Shown here: one piece after another, positions 33,523 through 43,841 of the stretch
Layout: each line of letters opens with the position of its first letter
How positions within the stretch are numbered: position 1 is the first letter of the stretch
Source: Madurella fahalii
Taxonomy: Eukaryota > Ascomycota > Sordariomycetes > Sordariales
DNA: 64,000 nucleotides
Assembly: GCA_029876055.1 (NCBI GenBank)
Contig: CM056876.1
Location: forward strand, 5,332,001-5,396,000
Direction: 5' to 3'
Notes under the pieces: model-generated
Told to the model about the DNA's origin: nothing
Databases searched by the model: none
Seen by the model: the letters and a program-made list of their open reading frames with translations, nothing else
Position numbers and translations under genes: made by a program

Positions 33523-35103
33523 TCACCAACCCCATGTCCTGCTGGACGCTGTAAACACAGGGGGTTTCCATTGAATCCGCTCTGGATCGATCAGCCGCTT
33601 TTGCTTCGCTTTTGACTTCTCTCTTTGCAGAATCAACTTCTCAGGGATCACGATCTTGTGCTCCCCCTTATGGTAGACCTGCATCTTGAGCGCCTGAAGT
33701 GTATGCTCGACATCTTGCGTCGTCATGGCAAGGGCGGACGCGATCCCCTCGATCGTGCACTTTTCGTCGCGCTCGCTGAAGCCAAGTAACAGGTCAATGA
33801 TATTTTCCGACCAGTACTGCCGGTAACTCAAAAGACCTAGATCCGAGAGGGGCTTCTCGGGCGACCCAAGTTTGCCTTCGATCTTGGAGAGCTCGTACGA
33901 GAACTGGATCAACAGCCGGCCATACCCCTTTCTCTGATACTGCGGTAATGTCAGGATACAGGCGACGTTGTACCCATCCGTACTCTCCTTCTCCTTTGAG
34001 AAGTAGCCGATGATGTGGGACCCCTTCTCGTCCCTCGACGTCATGACGTAGAAGAGGAAAGGATCAACATCGTAGTAGAGCGTCTTGTGGTCGAGGAACA
34101 TCTTTGATAGCAGACACAGATTCCGGCACCACGTCCGTTGCCGCCTACCGTCGATCTCAAAGAACGACACAAAGTCGTCCCGGTATATCTCATTCCCTGG
34201 CGGGTGCTGGAGTGTGCACTTTCTCCGGTGCCGCGTAAAGGATTTGAGGTCGCCGTAGTAGCTCAGGCAGAACTCGCAGATGAAGATGCAATCTTCCTGG
34301 CTGAAAACCTCGGGGTACGGAGAAAAGTACCAAGGAAACAGGACGTACCGCCCAAACTCTACTTTGGAAATGTTCCGAATGCGGGAGATCTCGGCCGGAT
34401 TCTGCGTCATAGAGCCCGAAGTCCGTAGCTTCTCGATCTCCTGCTCACGGCTGAACGACTGAACGTTCTCCTTCTTGGCAGCACTGGCTGGCGTCTCATC
34501 CTCGTCGAACTCCATCTCGTCCGGGCCGACACCAGGCGTCCCCCCGACATCCAAGCTCGCAGTCGCCCTGTCCTCTCCATCTTCCACTTTGGGCGTCCTG
34601 CCCTGCTGCTGCGAATCGACAAAATCGGTCCATGGATGCGGCGTTTGCCCCTCAGATGCGACAGACTGTTCCCGCTTGCCAATCTTTTTCTGTGCTTTCT
34701 TGGATGGTTGCGACTTCTTCGATACTGCCGACGCCGTCTTCTTGCTCTTAGCGTCCTTTTGCTTTTCTTTCTCGGGATTCGGCCACTCGACGTCGTGATC
34801 AAAATCAATCCTAGAAACTGGCACCCATTCATCCAAGCGCTTGTTGAAGTTATCAAAGTTGCAGTAAAACTGCCGGCCGCTCTTGGTCTCTTTGATACTC
34901 AGAATCTCGGCGCGGCGGGGATGTCCATCTTTTGTGACGAGGGCTATGCATCCGACCCTACGGAGCATTAGCGCGGCCTTTGCGATGGGAGTGCGCCGGG
35001 CGATTTAATAGACCTACTTGAGCGTGTCCGGCGTAGCCTTGCCCTTTTGTCTCGGCCCGTCAGAACCAACAGTGGCATCTCCGTTCGCGCCGTTTGGACT
35101 CAT
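33523..35103 (-). CDS. ESA1: MYST histone acetyltransferase ESA1 (NuA4 catalytic subunit)
   Basis: Two exons, 35103-35018 and 34957-33523, split by a 60 bp intron (GTAGGT..CCGTAG), give 506 aa. Exon 1 encodes MSPNGANGDATVGSDG and joins at TLK/VGCIALVTKDG. A chromo-barrel/Tudor-knot domain spans about 30-80 (FYCNFDNFNKRLDEWV). A basic, disordered linker precedes the MYST domain: C2HC zinc finger CEFC..HRRKC (Cys256, Cys259, His272, Cys276), a DHKTLYYDVDPFLFY block holding the autoacetylated lysine position (about Lys320), the catalytic cysteine in VACILTLPQ (about 362), the acetyl-CoA loop QRKGYG and the general-base glutamate in GSPEKPLSD (about 396). It is expected to acetylate histones H4 and H2A in NuA4, in transcription and DNA repair. 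It is head-to-head with REX4. Confidence 0.96.
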
Positions 35104-35469
35104 GATGGATTCCGACGACTAGGGCGTGATGTTGATGGAATCATCTTTAGGGAGCGGAGAGCTGCATCTCTCACAATCGGCGCGCTGCGTGCTACGAGAT
35201 AAAAAAGTGGCTCTAGCGCCCTTGGCTGCCACTCGCCACAACACTAACCGTTTTCAGCTTTTGGGAGTGACAAATACGGTACCTGTACAGTACAGTATCA
35301 TTGTATTCGGCTGTCAACATGTGAAAGAGAACCTCGTGAATTTTTACTACCAAACAAGACGCCATCGCCGGTGCATTTCATCAAACTACACCATTGGTCA
35401 AAATTGACGATGAAAAATTGACGAGTATTACGCAGTAACCAAGGCAATCCGACTGGCACGATTGCAGCC
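35104..35469. promoter_or_regulatory. Bidirectional ESA1 / REX4 promoter
   Basis: This 366 bp lies between divergent ATGs. It contains TGTACAGTACAG at 35284-35295, a near-palindromic word that recurs upstream of NDE1 and, in shortened form, RLP24. No coding frame with motifs. Confidence 0.55.
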
Positions 35470-36450
35470 ATGACCGGTGAACTATCATCAAACTGGAAGA
35501 AGCTGCAAGCCCAGATCAAGGCCGAATCAGCGTCGAAGCCTGCACCGCCAAAGAGGAAGGCAGGCGACAGCGGCCTCGGTGGGCAGGTCTCGAGGAAGAA
35601 ACAGAAACAAAATCAAAGACAAGAGCCGGCAGCACGGCAATCAGCAAAACCACCGTCTGAATCCCTGACCAAACGACCTAAACAAATGGGCAACGCCCAG
35701 TCTTCTAAAGTCGACCCGGTGCCGCCCGGTTCCAAGCAAGGGATTTCCCCCTCGCTCGCCCTGTGGGCCTCAGGCAACGACATCTCTCCGGAGCAGCTGG
35801 CCGAAGCTTACGGGCTCGGCCTACAATCCAACTCCCTCCTGACAGAAAGCCCGGCGCGTCCCAACGAAGGGCTAGCCACGGGCTTCGAACTGGGCAAGTA
35901 CCTGGCCATAGACTGCGAGATGGTGGGCGTGGGGGAAGGCGGGCACGAGGACATGCTCGCGCGCGCTAGCATCGTCGACTTTCACGGGCGGCAGGTCTAC
36001 GATTCCTACGTGCGCCCCCAGGAGCCCGTTGTCGACTGGCGCACTCATGTCAGCGGCGTCAGCCCCCGGCACATGGCCAAGGCGCGGAAGTTTGACGACG
36101 TGCAGAACCAGATTGCAGAGTTACTCAAGGGGAGGATCTTGGTCGGGCACGACGTCAAGCACGACCTTAAGGTTCTGCGGTTAGACCACCCGCCTAAACA
36201 GATCCGGGACACAGCCAAGTTCTCGGGGTTCAGAAAGTACGGCTACGGGCCTAAACCGGCTCTGCGCGTGTTGGCGCGGGAGCTGCTTGGGCTTGAGATC
36301 CAAACCGGCCAGCACTCGAGTATCGAAGACGCCCGGGTGGCGATGCTCCTCTTTAGGAAACACAAGCCGGCGTTCGATGTCGAGCATGCGAATCGGTACA
36401 CGGACGGGACGAAGTCAAAACCTAAGGGGAAAAAGACTAAAAGGCGCTGA
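35470..36450 (+). CDS. REX4: RNA exonuclease REX4
   Basis: A single exon of 326 aa. A Lys/Arg-rich N-terminus (SRKKQKQ) is consistent with nucleolar targeting. The DEDDh exonuclease domain follows, with Exo I AIDCEMVGVG, a THVSGVSPRHM block, Exo II VGHDVKHDLKVL and Exo III HSSIEDARVAM; all acidic residues and the catalytic His are present. The KPKGKKTKRR end is basic. In yeast Rex4 takes part in pre-rRNA ITS1 processing. The start at 35470 (gccATGac) is the first ATG of the frame. Its stop is 194 bp from the stop of the convergent cyclopropane-synthase-like gene. Confidence 0.95.
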   Translation: MTGELSSNWKKLQAQIKAESASKPAPPKRKAGDSGLGGQVSRKKQKQNQRQEPAARQSAKPPSESLTKRPKQMGNAQSSKVDPVPPGSKQGISPSLALWASGNDISPEQLAEAYGLGLQSNSLLTESPARPNEGLATGFELGKYLAIDCEMVGVGEGGHEDMLARASIVDFHGRQVYDSYVRPQEPVVDWRTHVSGVSPRHMAKARKFDDVQNQIAELLKGRILVGHDVKHDLKVLRLDHPPKQIRDTAKFSGFRKYGYGPKPALRVLARELLGLEIQTGQHSSIEDARVAMLLFRKHKPAFDVEHANRYTDGTKSKPKGKKTKRR

Positions 36451-36644
36451 TATTCAGCCGTGAGGCCCGCTCCGCTCTACACTCGAAATGCATCAAGATG
36501 TTACATGCCACACGCTAGCCGAGTCCCCCGTCCTTTTCCGGTAACGCCGCGTATTTCACGAGTTTACACAACACCAAAAACTCGTCCCAGATATTCTGGA
36601 TGAGATTCACCGTGTCACAAAAGGTCCGTCTTGGCCGACCGCCG

Positions 36645-38216
36645 TCAGAGCGGGATGCCCTGCATCAGTTCCAGCGCGCCCTCTCTGCCGACAGTGATGA
36701 TGACGTCTCCCAGCGTCTTGGTCAAAAAACCGGCTTCAGAGTACGCGAAGTAATACTGGGTCTTGCATCAGCATCCGGGCCATGAGTTAGGAAATGATGG
36801 GGTTCTTACCTCCCACTTTCTCCGAAACACCTCGACCTCCTCGTCTCCCATGTCCTCGTGCTCCCTTCTGAGAGCCGGACGGATGGTGTCCTCAAAAGTT
36901 GCCAGGAAACGCTCTCTCCAGAGCCGCAGGGCTCTGGCATAATGACCGCCGATGTTCTCAATCCTCTCCACGATGAGGGTGCCTTTGGACTCGATCGTGA
37001 TGTGGTTCAGCAGCTGCGTGATGGAGGGAAGATATCCTCCCGGGAAGATGTAGTGGTTAATGAAACTGGGGCAAGTGTCAGCAGGTGTTCCCGTTTGACC
37101 ATTTGATACGACTTACTCTTCAGTCCGGGAATACGCCTCGTGTCTGCCCTCGGGCATGGTGATGCATTGGAAGACGGCGATACCGCCTTTCTTCTTCAAC
37201 AGTCGGTTGATGCAGGCAAAGTAGGTGCCGAGGAAGTCTTGGCCCACGGCCTCCAGCATCTCTATTGAGATGATCTTGTCGTACGGGGTCTCCGGGACAG
37301 GCAAGGCACGGTAATCCTTGAGCAATACATGGATGCGGTCCGACAAACCCGCCGCTGCGATGCGTTCCTCAGCGAGCTCCTTCTGTTCCTTGGACAAGGT
37401 CAGACTGGTGACACGACAGCCAGTCTTGCGGACCGCCTCGATAGCGAACGAGCCCCAGCCAGTGCCGATCTCCAGAACATGGTCAGTCGGCTTGATTCTG
37501 GCGCCGCTAATGAAGCGGTGCAGTTTCGTCATCTGGGCCTGCTCGAGCGACTCGGTCGTTTCGATCTCAGGACGTGTTTCACGCCAAATCGGGCAGGAAT
37601 ATGTCATGTCAGGGGACAGGAAGGCAGCAAACATGTCGTTGCTGATATCATAATGCGCCGAAATGTTCAACAAGGAGTTCGACATGGTGTTGGTTGAGCG
37701 AGCGAGACCTGCGATGGCGCTGGTGATCATGGATGACCAAGTGGTTCCGTTCCCGAGGCGGTCACGGTTCAGGATGAAGAGCTGGAAAAATGCCGTCAAA
37801 TCGCCGCATTCGACCTCACCAAGCATGTACGCCTCGGCAAAGCCCATGTCGGCAAAGAGGAACAGGCGCATCCAGAACGAGTCCTTCTCCACCACCATCT
37901 CAACGCGCGGGGCGGCAGCGGCGTCTCGCACGCCGTAGCTGGTGTCAGCCAAGACCATCACTTCGGCTGGAGTGAGCTCGTCCAGGTCGTTGCTGAGCTC
38001 CTGGCCGAAGCGATAACGTTGTCCTCCCGGCTTGTCGATGAGGAGGAGTGTGCCAACTTCAATTGAGGAGAGCAGAGACAGGATCGCGGGCTTGGCGATG
38101 GAGAGTGCGGGAGCCCAGGTAAAACTCCCCAGCCTCTTGCGGAGGTACGCCGTGCCGCGATACACGGGAGTAGAGATGGCCTCGGCGACGTGAGGGAGGG
38201 AGGACGGTGGCGCCAT
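36645..38216 (-). CDS. Cyclopropane-fatty-acyl-phospholipid synthase-like methyltransferase
   Basis: Three exons, 38216-37117, 37065-36810 and 36755-36645, give 488 aa; the introns are 51 bp (GTAAGT..CCCAG) and 54 bp (GTAAGA..CCCAG). CFA-synthase blocks are present: SAHYDISNDMFAAFLSPDMT, the SAM motif VLEIGTGWGSFAIEA, SIEMLEAVGQDFLGTYF, HYIFPGGYLPS and WRERFLATF. The enzyme is expected to transfer a methylene from S-adenosylmethionine to an unsaturated acyl chain of a phospholipid, or to methylate a related lipid. No membrane helices flank the domain, which argues against a sphingolipid C9-methyltransferase. The start is the first ATG (MAPPSSLPHVAEA, 38216); the frame is open upstream only by non-ATG codons. 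The family is best known from bacteria and occurs patchily in fungi, so an ancient transfer is plausible but not shown here. Confidence 0.88.
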
Positions 38217-39865
38217 CTTTGGTCTCAATACCGAACCTAAGAGCAGACCGGTGGTATCCCTGAGCGATGTGGTGAAAGTGAATTCCAGATAAGCCAAAGA
38301 GCAAAGACAGAAATGGCTATACGGCTATGCCGCCTTCAACTTGGCACAAAGATACTTGTCGACCTGTAGTTACTCGCACCGCGCTCAACCTGCTCAGCAC
38401 GGTTAAGTTAGTTTTGCCCCTATTCTGTTCAGGCCGGGATACTGACTCTTAATCAGGCCGCTGAGAGACCGGTGTCGTGCGGTAGCGGTCAGGGCCTGGA
38501 CTGAGGGGTGGTTTCCAGGTTGCGAGTCAAAGGTGGATGGACGATTGTGAAGAGAGAGAGACTCACAAGTTCGGTCGAGATGGGTTCGAACCTAAGGGCA
38601 GAGGGACAATATATACAACCTGGAAACCGGAGTGAAGAGGGTCAATCATACTTCACTTGCTCACGGGCACTTCAACAAAATTCTTGGTGGTTGTTCTGGA
38701 AGGCGCCCGGTCATGGGACCAAGCTGTGTTTGGTGGAGACGGTTGTTCTGCTAACTGCAGAAGGAGCGATGGCGGGGGGGAACAGTTTCCTCACGGGCGC
38801 CCCCCAACGAGCCCAGCCCTCTCTTGATTCATCACAACGATATCAAACGACCTTGCCAACGCCCCGGGGGGGCCATCATGGATCCAGTTCGCCGGAACAG
38901 GTCGAGTGGTGGTACATGTACCACCTGGCGCCTGGAGCGATATCAACATTGGATTCTGGATCGGGCTAACTGAGGTGAATGGAGAAGGAGGAGGAAGAAA
39001 CCTCTAGCGAAATCCAGTGTTCCAATCAATAAAGAGCTCCCTTTTTTGGAATACAAGCAACTGGGCGTCATATGAAACTGTAGCCCTTGTCTTCACCGTT
39101 TGTCGGTCGTCTCTGTCTTTCTCATCACCTCTGCTACAGACTGCGAGATAGCTACGAACCCCAGATTTTGTCTAGAACCTGAGACTCCAGACGGCAGGGC
39201 ACACGGACTCACACCACCATAAACCCGATTGGGCAATGTTACGCGACAATTACCTACCTACCTACGGACCCCAAATCCACGGAGGCGTAAGTCATCGACG
39301 GTAGCGTATACATTATACACTGTGCGTGCTTTAATGTCTTAATATCATTGTTAGGGATATCGCCAAACATGACGACAGAAGACAACCCGCAGCCCCTGTC
39401 TCTGAGACAATCCACTAGCGACAGACATCCTGGTTTGACAAGCACCCCATGGGGTCAAAATGTGTGAACTAAGATGGCGCCGGAGGGCTAGATTCTGGGG
39501 TACTCGGGATGAACCGCACGAGCTCTCTGCAATTGGAGCCAATTCAGTACCTGTCCCTTGGAAATGCTCAAAATCTAATCCGAGATTCAACAACTCGCCC
39601 CGGCATCGGAGAGGTAATTTTTGGAAGCAGAGATATTCCGGGACGCTGGATGCGCCGAAGGCCGGGGTCGGGTCCAACCTGCTTTGCAGCACCCCTGCCG
39701 CAGCCCCACTCGCGCCCGCGTTCCACTTTAGCTCCCAACGCGTTCTCAGCGGCCTGCGCGTTGCAGCATCCGTCTGTCCGTTGCTCTATCCATTGCCAAG
39801 TTGATAACCCTTAGAAACCAAACCTCCGCCGATAAGAAATAGCCAGTGAAAAATCCTCAACGAAA
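38217..39865. other. Divergent intergenic, CFA-like gene / RNase H2C
   Basis: This 1.65 kb has no recognisable gene. A GGTTCGAACC word at 38583-38592 resembles a tRNA B box but no tRNA can be folded around it. A short TACC repeat (CTACCTACCTAC) lies near 39254. Confidence 0.5.
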
Positions 39866-40493
39866 ATGTCCCAGCAATCCCAGCACTCTCGTCCAATGCT
39901 CGAATTGAAGTCGGGTGTGCCGTCCGGGGGACTCCCAAAACAACACCCCATCTCCTTCCATGCCGCATCCACCACGATGGCTCCGTCGAACCTGTCGAAT
40001 CTTTTTGGGAGCCCAAGAATAGCACGGGTCAGATTCCCTATCACACTCTTGTTGCTACAAGGCCGAAATTGATCACTAACCGGGGTCAAATCTATTGTGC
40101 GACTTAGACGGCACTAGCACCGCCTATTTCCGCGGCCGCAAACTTGAGGGCAAGACGGTCAAGGTGCCAGAGGGGTACCGCGGTGTTGTTGCAGTCACTC
40201 CCGTTGGCGAGGAACAGCCCGGGCGGCCCGACGAAGGCGAGGTGGACGTGATCGACGTCGATGCGCTACTGCCCACAAGCAGCATGCAGGTGCGGGCTGA
40301 GTTTGATCACCTGGTGGTCTGGACCCATGGGACGGCGGATGCTGCCTCTACGGACCCGCACACGAAAGGTATAGACGAGTGGATCTCGCTCGCCGAGAAG
40401 GTATGTTGGCCGGCCTGGACATTCCCTTCTCGCATCCGCCATTGACGTAGCTGTCAGATCCACTCCTATGACACTCCTGCTGCCAAAGTGTGA
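39866..40493 (+). CDS. Ribonuclease H2 subunit C with an apparent -1 frameshift near codon 24
   Basis: Exons are 39866-40027, 40108-40400 and 40458-40493, with an 80 bp intron (GTCAGA, CACTAAC, CTTAG) and a 57 bp intron (GTATGT..GTCAG). The family motifs HLLPCRIHHDG, STAYFRGRKL, VPEGYRGVV and KGIDEWISLAEKIH identify the RNASEH2C/Rnh203 subunit that supports removal of ribonucleotides from DNA. The plausible N-terminus MSQQSQHSRPMLELKSG (ATG 39866, good aaaATG context) is in a different frame from TPHLLPCR. The latter frame has no ATG back to a TGA at 39847. The two join if one base is re-read at 39934-39940 (C CCA AAA), giving about 163 aa. This could be an assembly or homopolymer error (GGGGG at 39926-39930), a disabling mutation, or programmed frameshifting. 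Family identity is firm; the 5' structure is not. Confidence 0.8.
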
Positions 40494-40997
40494 AGAGGAT
40501 CAGGCAGAACGCTCCTTGGAGCCCGCAGATTCTTGTAACTGGGTCTTTGACTGAACAGGCACGGCCCCTTGCAGCTTGCTGGTCACCTCGACTAGCGATG
40601 CAAAGGCAAAGGTGCGGTCGCCGCGGGCAGCAATCATCCGCGCCTAACGAACAATGTTGCCATCAATAATAGCGCCTAGCGCTGAGATGCGGCGACCGAG
40701 GGCCTCTTGGTGTGCCACTTCAAGACAAGCCTGACAAGGCTGGTCTAGCTGGTCTAGACGCCGGTGGCCAGGACGCCGATACTAGTAGAGTTGGAGTTAA
40801 AGGACGGTCTGCGGTGATGGGTGGACACGCCTCAACCATGGCATGGTATTGAAATAATGTACCGCTCAGCATGCGACATAGCCAGACAGTGACTAATTGA
40901 CACGCTGGGCCCTCGCGCGGCTTGTCCGCAAGGCATGCCATATGCCACTACTTGAAGTTCTCTGCGCCCTGTTTTAGCTCGTCCGTCCTTCTCCCGT
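40494..40997. other. Convergent intergenic
   Basis: This 504 bp lies between the RNase H2C and aminotransferase stops. It contains 3' flanks only; nothing else is seen. Confidence 0.5.
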
Positions 40998-42551
40998 CTA
41001 TGGTTGGTCACACATCCTCCTCAGCACCCTCCCCAGCCTCCTCACCCCCTCCACCACGTCCTCTTCCTCTTCCCACGAGAAGCACAACCGGATATTCCTC
41101 GGGAACCTCGCCGTCTCCTCGTCGCCCAACACCTCAAACAACCGCCCCGGCGCAACGATCAGATTCTCCTCCTGCTCCGCGCGCTCCGCAATCTCCCGCG
41201 CGTCGGGCATCCCCTCAGGCAGCGTCAACCAAACAAAGTACCCTCCAAACACCCCATCCGTCCCGTCAGCGCCGCTGGGTGCAGCAGTGGCAGCAGCAGA
41301 AGCAGCAGCAGCAGCAGCAGCAGTAGTAGCAGCGGTACCAGCCCCGGCAGCCCCATTGCCGGCCCAGACCCGCACGCCCAACGGCCCGAGCTCGCGGCCC
41401 ACAGCCTCCACGACCAGGGCATGCCGCCTCTGCAGCGCCGGCCGGACCGTGCGCGTCAGGTGCGCGTCCAGCTCGCCGGCGGCCATCAGCTGGTGGACCA
41501 TGGCCGCCGCGAGCTGGCTGGCCGCGCCGCCGCTGCGGTTGGTGCCCGTCTGCGAGAAGCCGTGGACGAAGGCCGGCGAGGCGTGGATCCATCCCGTCCG
41601 GGTGCCCGGGCCGACGAGCTTGCTGAAGGAGCTGTTGGAGACGGCGTGCGAGAAGTGGCGGGGCCCGGGCGGGTTGTGCGCGGAAGGGGGGAGCGCGAGG
41701 TCGATCTGGGAGAGCAAGGGCAGTGGTACGAGGGGGGTTGGTGGACTGGAGGGGGAATGGGAATGGGAAACGGAGGTGGGCCATTGAAGAAGGTCATAGA
41801 CGTCGTCCGAGATGATGAGCGCGTTGTATTCCCGCGCGAGGTGGACGAGGCGTCGGCGGCGCGGGAGCGAGAGGGTTTTGCCTGAGGGGTTGGCCGAGGT
41901 GGCGACCAAGTAGATGATGTAGCGGTAGAGTTTGCGGTGGGGGCTAGGAGATTTGAAGAGCGGCTGCTGCCGGTTCGGGAGGTGCTTGTTAACCTTCATA
42001 CACGGAGTAGGCATGTGGAGGAATAAACATACGTCCTCTTTCCCCTTGTTTGCCTCCTCCACCTCCCTCAACCCCCTCTCCAAAGCCCCCAAGTCAATCC
42101 CGCCCTCATCCTCCGGCACGGCCCTCAACCTCCCCGCAAACCCAGCATCCTCAAAGATAGGGCACGCTAGGTAGTAGCATGGTGCGACAGCCCACACGGC
42201 GCGCGTATACGCCGGATCCGTAAACGACTGCAGGATGCACGCAATACTCTGGCTCGCGCCGCCGGTAATCGCAATCTCGTCCGCGCTGATGTCGCGGGAC
42301 GACTGGTACTGCCGCGTCAGCCAGCGAGCTAGTTCTTCCCTGAGCGGCTGGTACCCCGGATCAGGGGCGTACTGCAGTGCAGGGATGCTTATGGCCGGGT
42401 CGCTAAGGGCGCGGTTGGCCGCGGCGCGGAGCTGGACGATGGGGAGGAGTCTAGGGGAGGGCCAGCCGCGCAGCAAATTAATGAGTTTCTTTCCCTCTTC
42501 CCGGTTCTTAACATCAACGGCCGGATTTCCCGGGGTAGTGGTTTCGGCCAT
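40998..42551 (-). CDS. PLP-dependent aminotransferase, class I/II
   Basis: Two exons, 42551-42033 and 41966-40998, give 495 aa. The 66 bp intron (GTATGT, GTTAAC, CGGCAG then CAG) is in phase and stop-free; removing it joins KGKED to QPLFKSPSPHRKLYRYIIY. Fold-type I features: LLRGWPSPRLLP, YAPDPGYQPLREELARWL, TGGASQSIACILQSFTDP, SANPSGKTLSL, the ALIISDDVYDLLQW block and the PLP-lysine region SFSKLVGPGTRTGWI (Lys near 290). This is the fungal group often labelled valine-pyruvate or kynurenine-type aminotransferase; the substrate cannot be told from sequence. An alanine-rich insert (near 380-410) is encoded by a CAG/CTG-type repeat. The start is the ATG of MAETTTPG; an in-frame ATG at 42698 would add a 49-residue Arg-rich, acid-poor leader resembling a mitochondrial presequence. 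Confidence 0.87.
   Translation of the reverse strand: MAETTTPGNPAVDVKNREEGKKLINLLRGWPSPRLLPIVQLRAAANRALSDPAISIPALQYAPDPGYQPLREELARWLTRQYQSSRDISADEIAITGGASQSIACILQSFTDPAYTRAVWAVAPCYYLACPIFEDAGFAGRLRAVPEDEGGIDLGALERGLREVEEANKGKEDVCLFLHMPTPCMKVNKHLPNRQQPLFKSPSPHRKLYRYIIYLVATSANPSGKTLSLPRRRRLVHLAREYNALIISDDVYDLLQWPTSVSHSHSPSSPPTPLVPLPLLSQIDLALPPSAHNPPGPRHFSHAVSNSSFSKLVGPGTRTGWIHASPAFVHGFSQTGTNRSGGAASQLAAAMVHQLMAAGELDAHLTRTVRPALQRRHALVVEAVGRELGPLGVRVWAGNGAAGAGTAATTAAAAAAASAAATAAPSGADGTDGVFGGYFVWLTLPEGMPDAREIAERAEQEENLIVAPGRLFEVLGDEETARFPRNIRLCFSWEEEEDVVEGVRRLGRVLRRMCDQP
41281..41336. repeat. AGC/CAG trinucleotide microsatellite inside the aminotransferase gene
   Basis: Imperfect CAG-type repeat (GCAGCAG..AGCAGCAGCAG..GTAGTAGCAG) on the plus strand. 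On the minus coding strand it is read as a poly-alanine tract with a few Thr, Ser and Gly. Confidence 0.85.
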
Positions 42552-43841
42552 GGTTGAGTATCCAAGTGCCAATGACAGTGGAACGCGCAAACGGGGAAGA
42601 GAGCCGACGGTTGGCCTGATAATCCTCAGGCTGTTGTGGAAGCGATGATGTGTGTTGTCAACAATAAACAAACCCCTGAGTGCTTGGCGGGGTATCATCC
42701 TCTGCGCAATAACGTTGGTTGCGACTTGGACTGATAGACCAAGTTGGAATGCGACGGGTGAGGGGAGACGACGAAGAACCCTAGTCTGCTGTGACGCTGT
42801 GCCGAGACAGACTTGCGGGGCACCGGGTCCAGCGAGACGATTGTGGCACACAACCGTCCCGGCAATGGCTGTCCGTCGAATTGTTTACATACAGATCTCC
42901 AAAGTCGTCATCACGGCAACCATCAACAACTAGGGCGCCAGACCTCAGATGTATAGCGGGCACTTGCGTGCTAGAGACGATCAAACAACGCTACTCTACC
43001 AACACCACTTCCCGCAACTATCACCACAGGGCGGCGGTTCAGGGTGGGTTATTGTTCATATTTTCTGTGGGAGACTTAGAGCATTAAGTGAATTGCCCTC
43101 CTCATCCCTCGTCACACTGTCCTGCCATCCTCAGCATCACTGTGAGCTCGAGGCAGCGACGTCCATCTGCTGCTAAAGAGAAGTTTCGTTACTTCTCCGG
43201 TCCTTATCGCGGGGCGGCTGGACACGAGGCCATCCATGTGTCCCGCTCAGCGAATTCCTCGCCCGAGTTCAATGTTGCCGAGATGCGAAGTAACGAGCAA
43301 CAACCGAGTGCCCTTCATATCCCTCCACCTCGTCCCCGCCAATTGGTCCCCGTTCGTTCCATTTGCACCGCTCGAGTTTGAAATTCCAAAATGTGCGCCA
43401 CCCACTGATCCGGCATGTGCAGATCGTGTCAGCCCGCGCCGCAAGGCGAGCTGGACGCCCTTCAGATACCACATCTCCTTTCCATATGCTCCGAGACGAG
43501 GGTGAGACGGAGCATAAAGCCCTTGCTGGGAGCGGCCAGAGAAGCAGCTAAAATCGCAGATGGCTCTGCTTGCTATCGGGTCAAAACAGGAAAAAGGGAG
43601 AGAGCCGAAACTAGTACACTGCCTGCCCACTTTGCGTGCAGCAGTCTTGAAGTATAGAGTAAATCAACAGAGGTAGTAGGTTATCTCGGAGATGCGTACA
43701 GGCCCACGAAGTGGCCGTGCACAAATCCGCTTCGTGAGAGGTGGGGGCCACAGGACTGGGTGCCAAACTAAGGTAGACAGAACGCCATCTCTATGTCGCG
43801 CTTCCGAGCCCATCGAGCTGTCAGAAGAAGCGCGAGCCACA
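42552..43841. other. Intergenic
   Basis: This 1.29 kb holds the aminotransferase 5' region (including the alternative ATG at 42698) and the 3' flank of the uncharacterised gene. Short frames only; no RNA gene seen. Confidence 0.5.

Noticed and set aside
38583..38592. GGTTCGAACC, a perfect tRNA B-box core
   Set aside because: No T-stem pairing around it, no A box at the right distance and no acceptor stem; the surrounding purine-rich sequence cannot fold as a tRNA.
41004..41885. Plus-strand open frame (293 codons) opposite the aminotransferase
   Set aside because: Antisense to conserved aminotransferase blocks and largely built from the triplet repeat.
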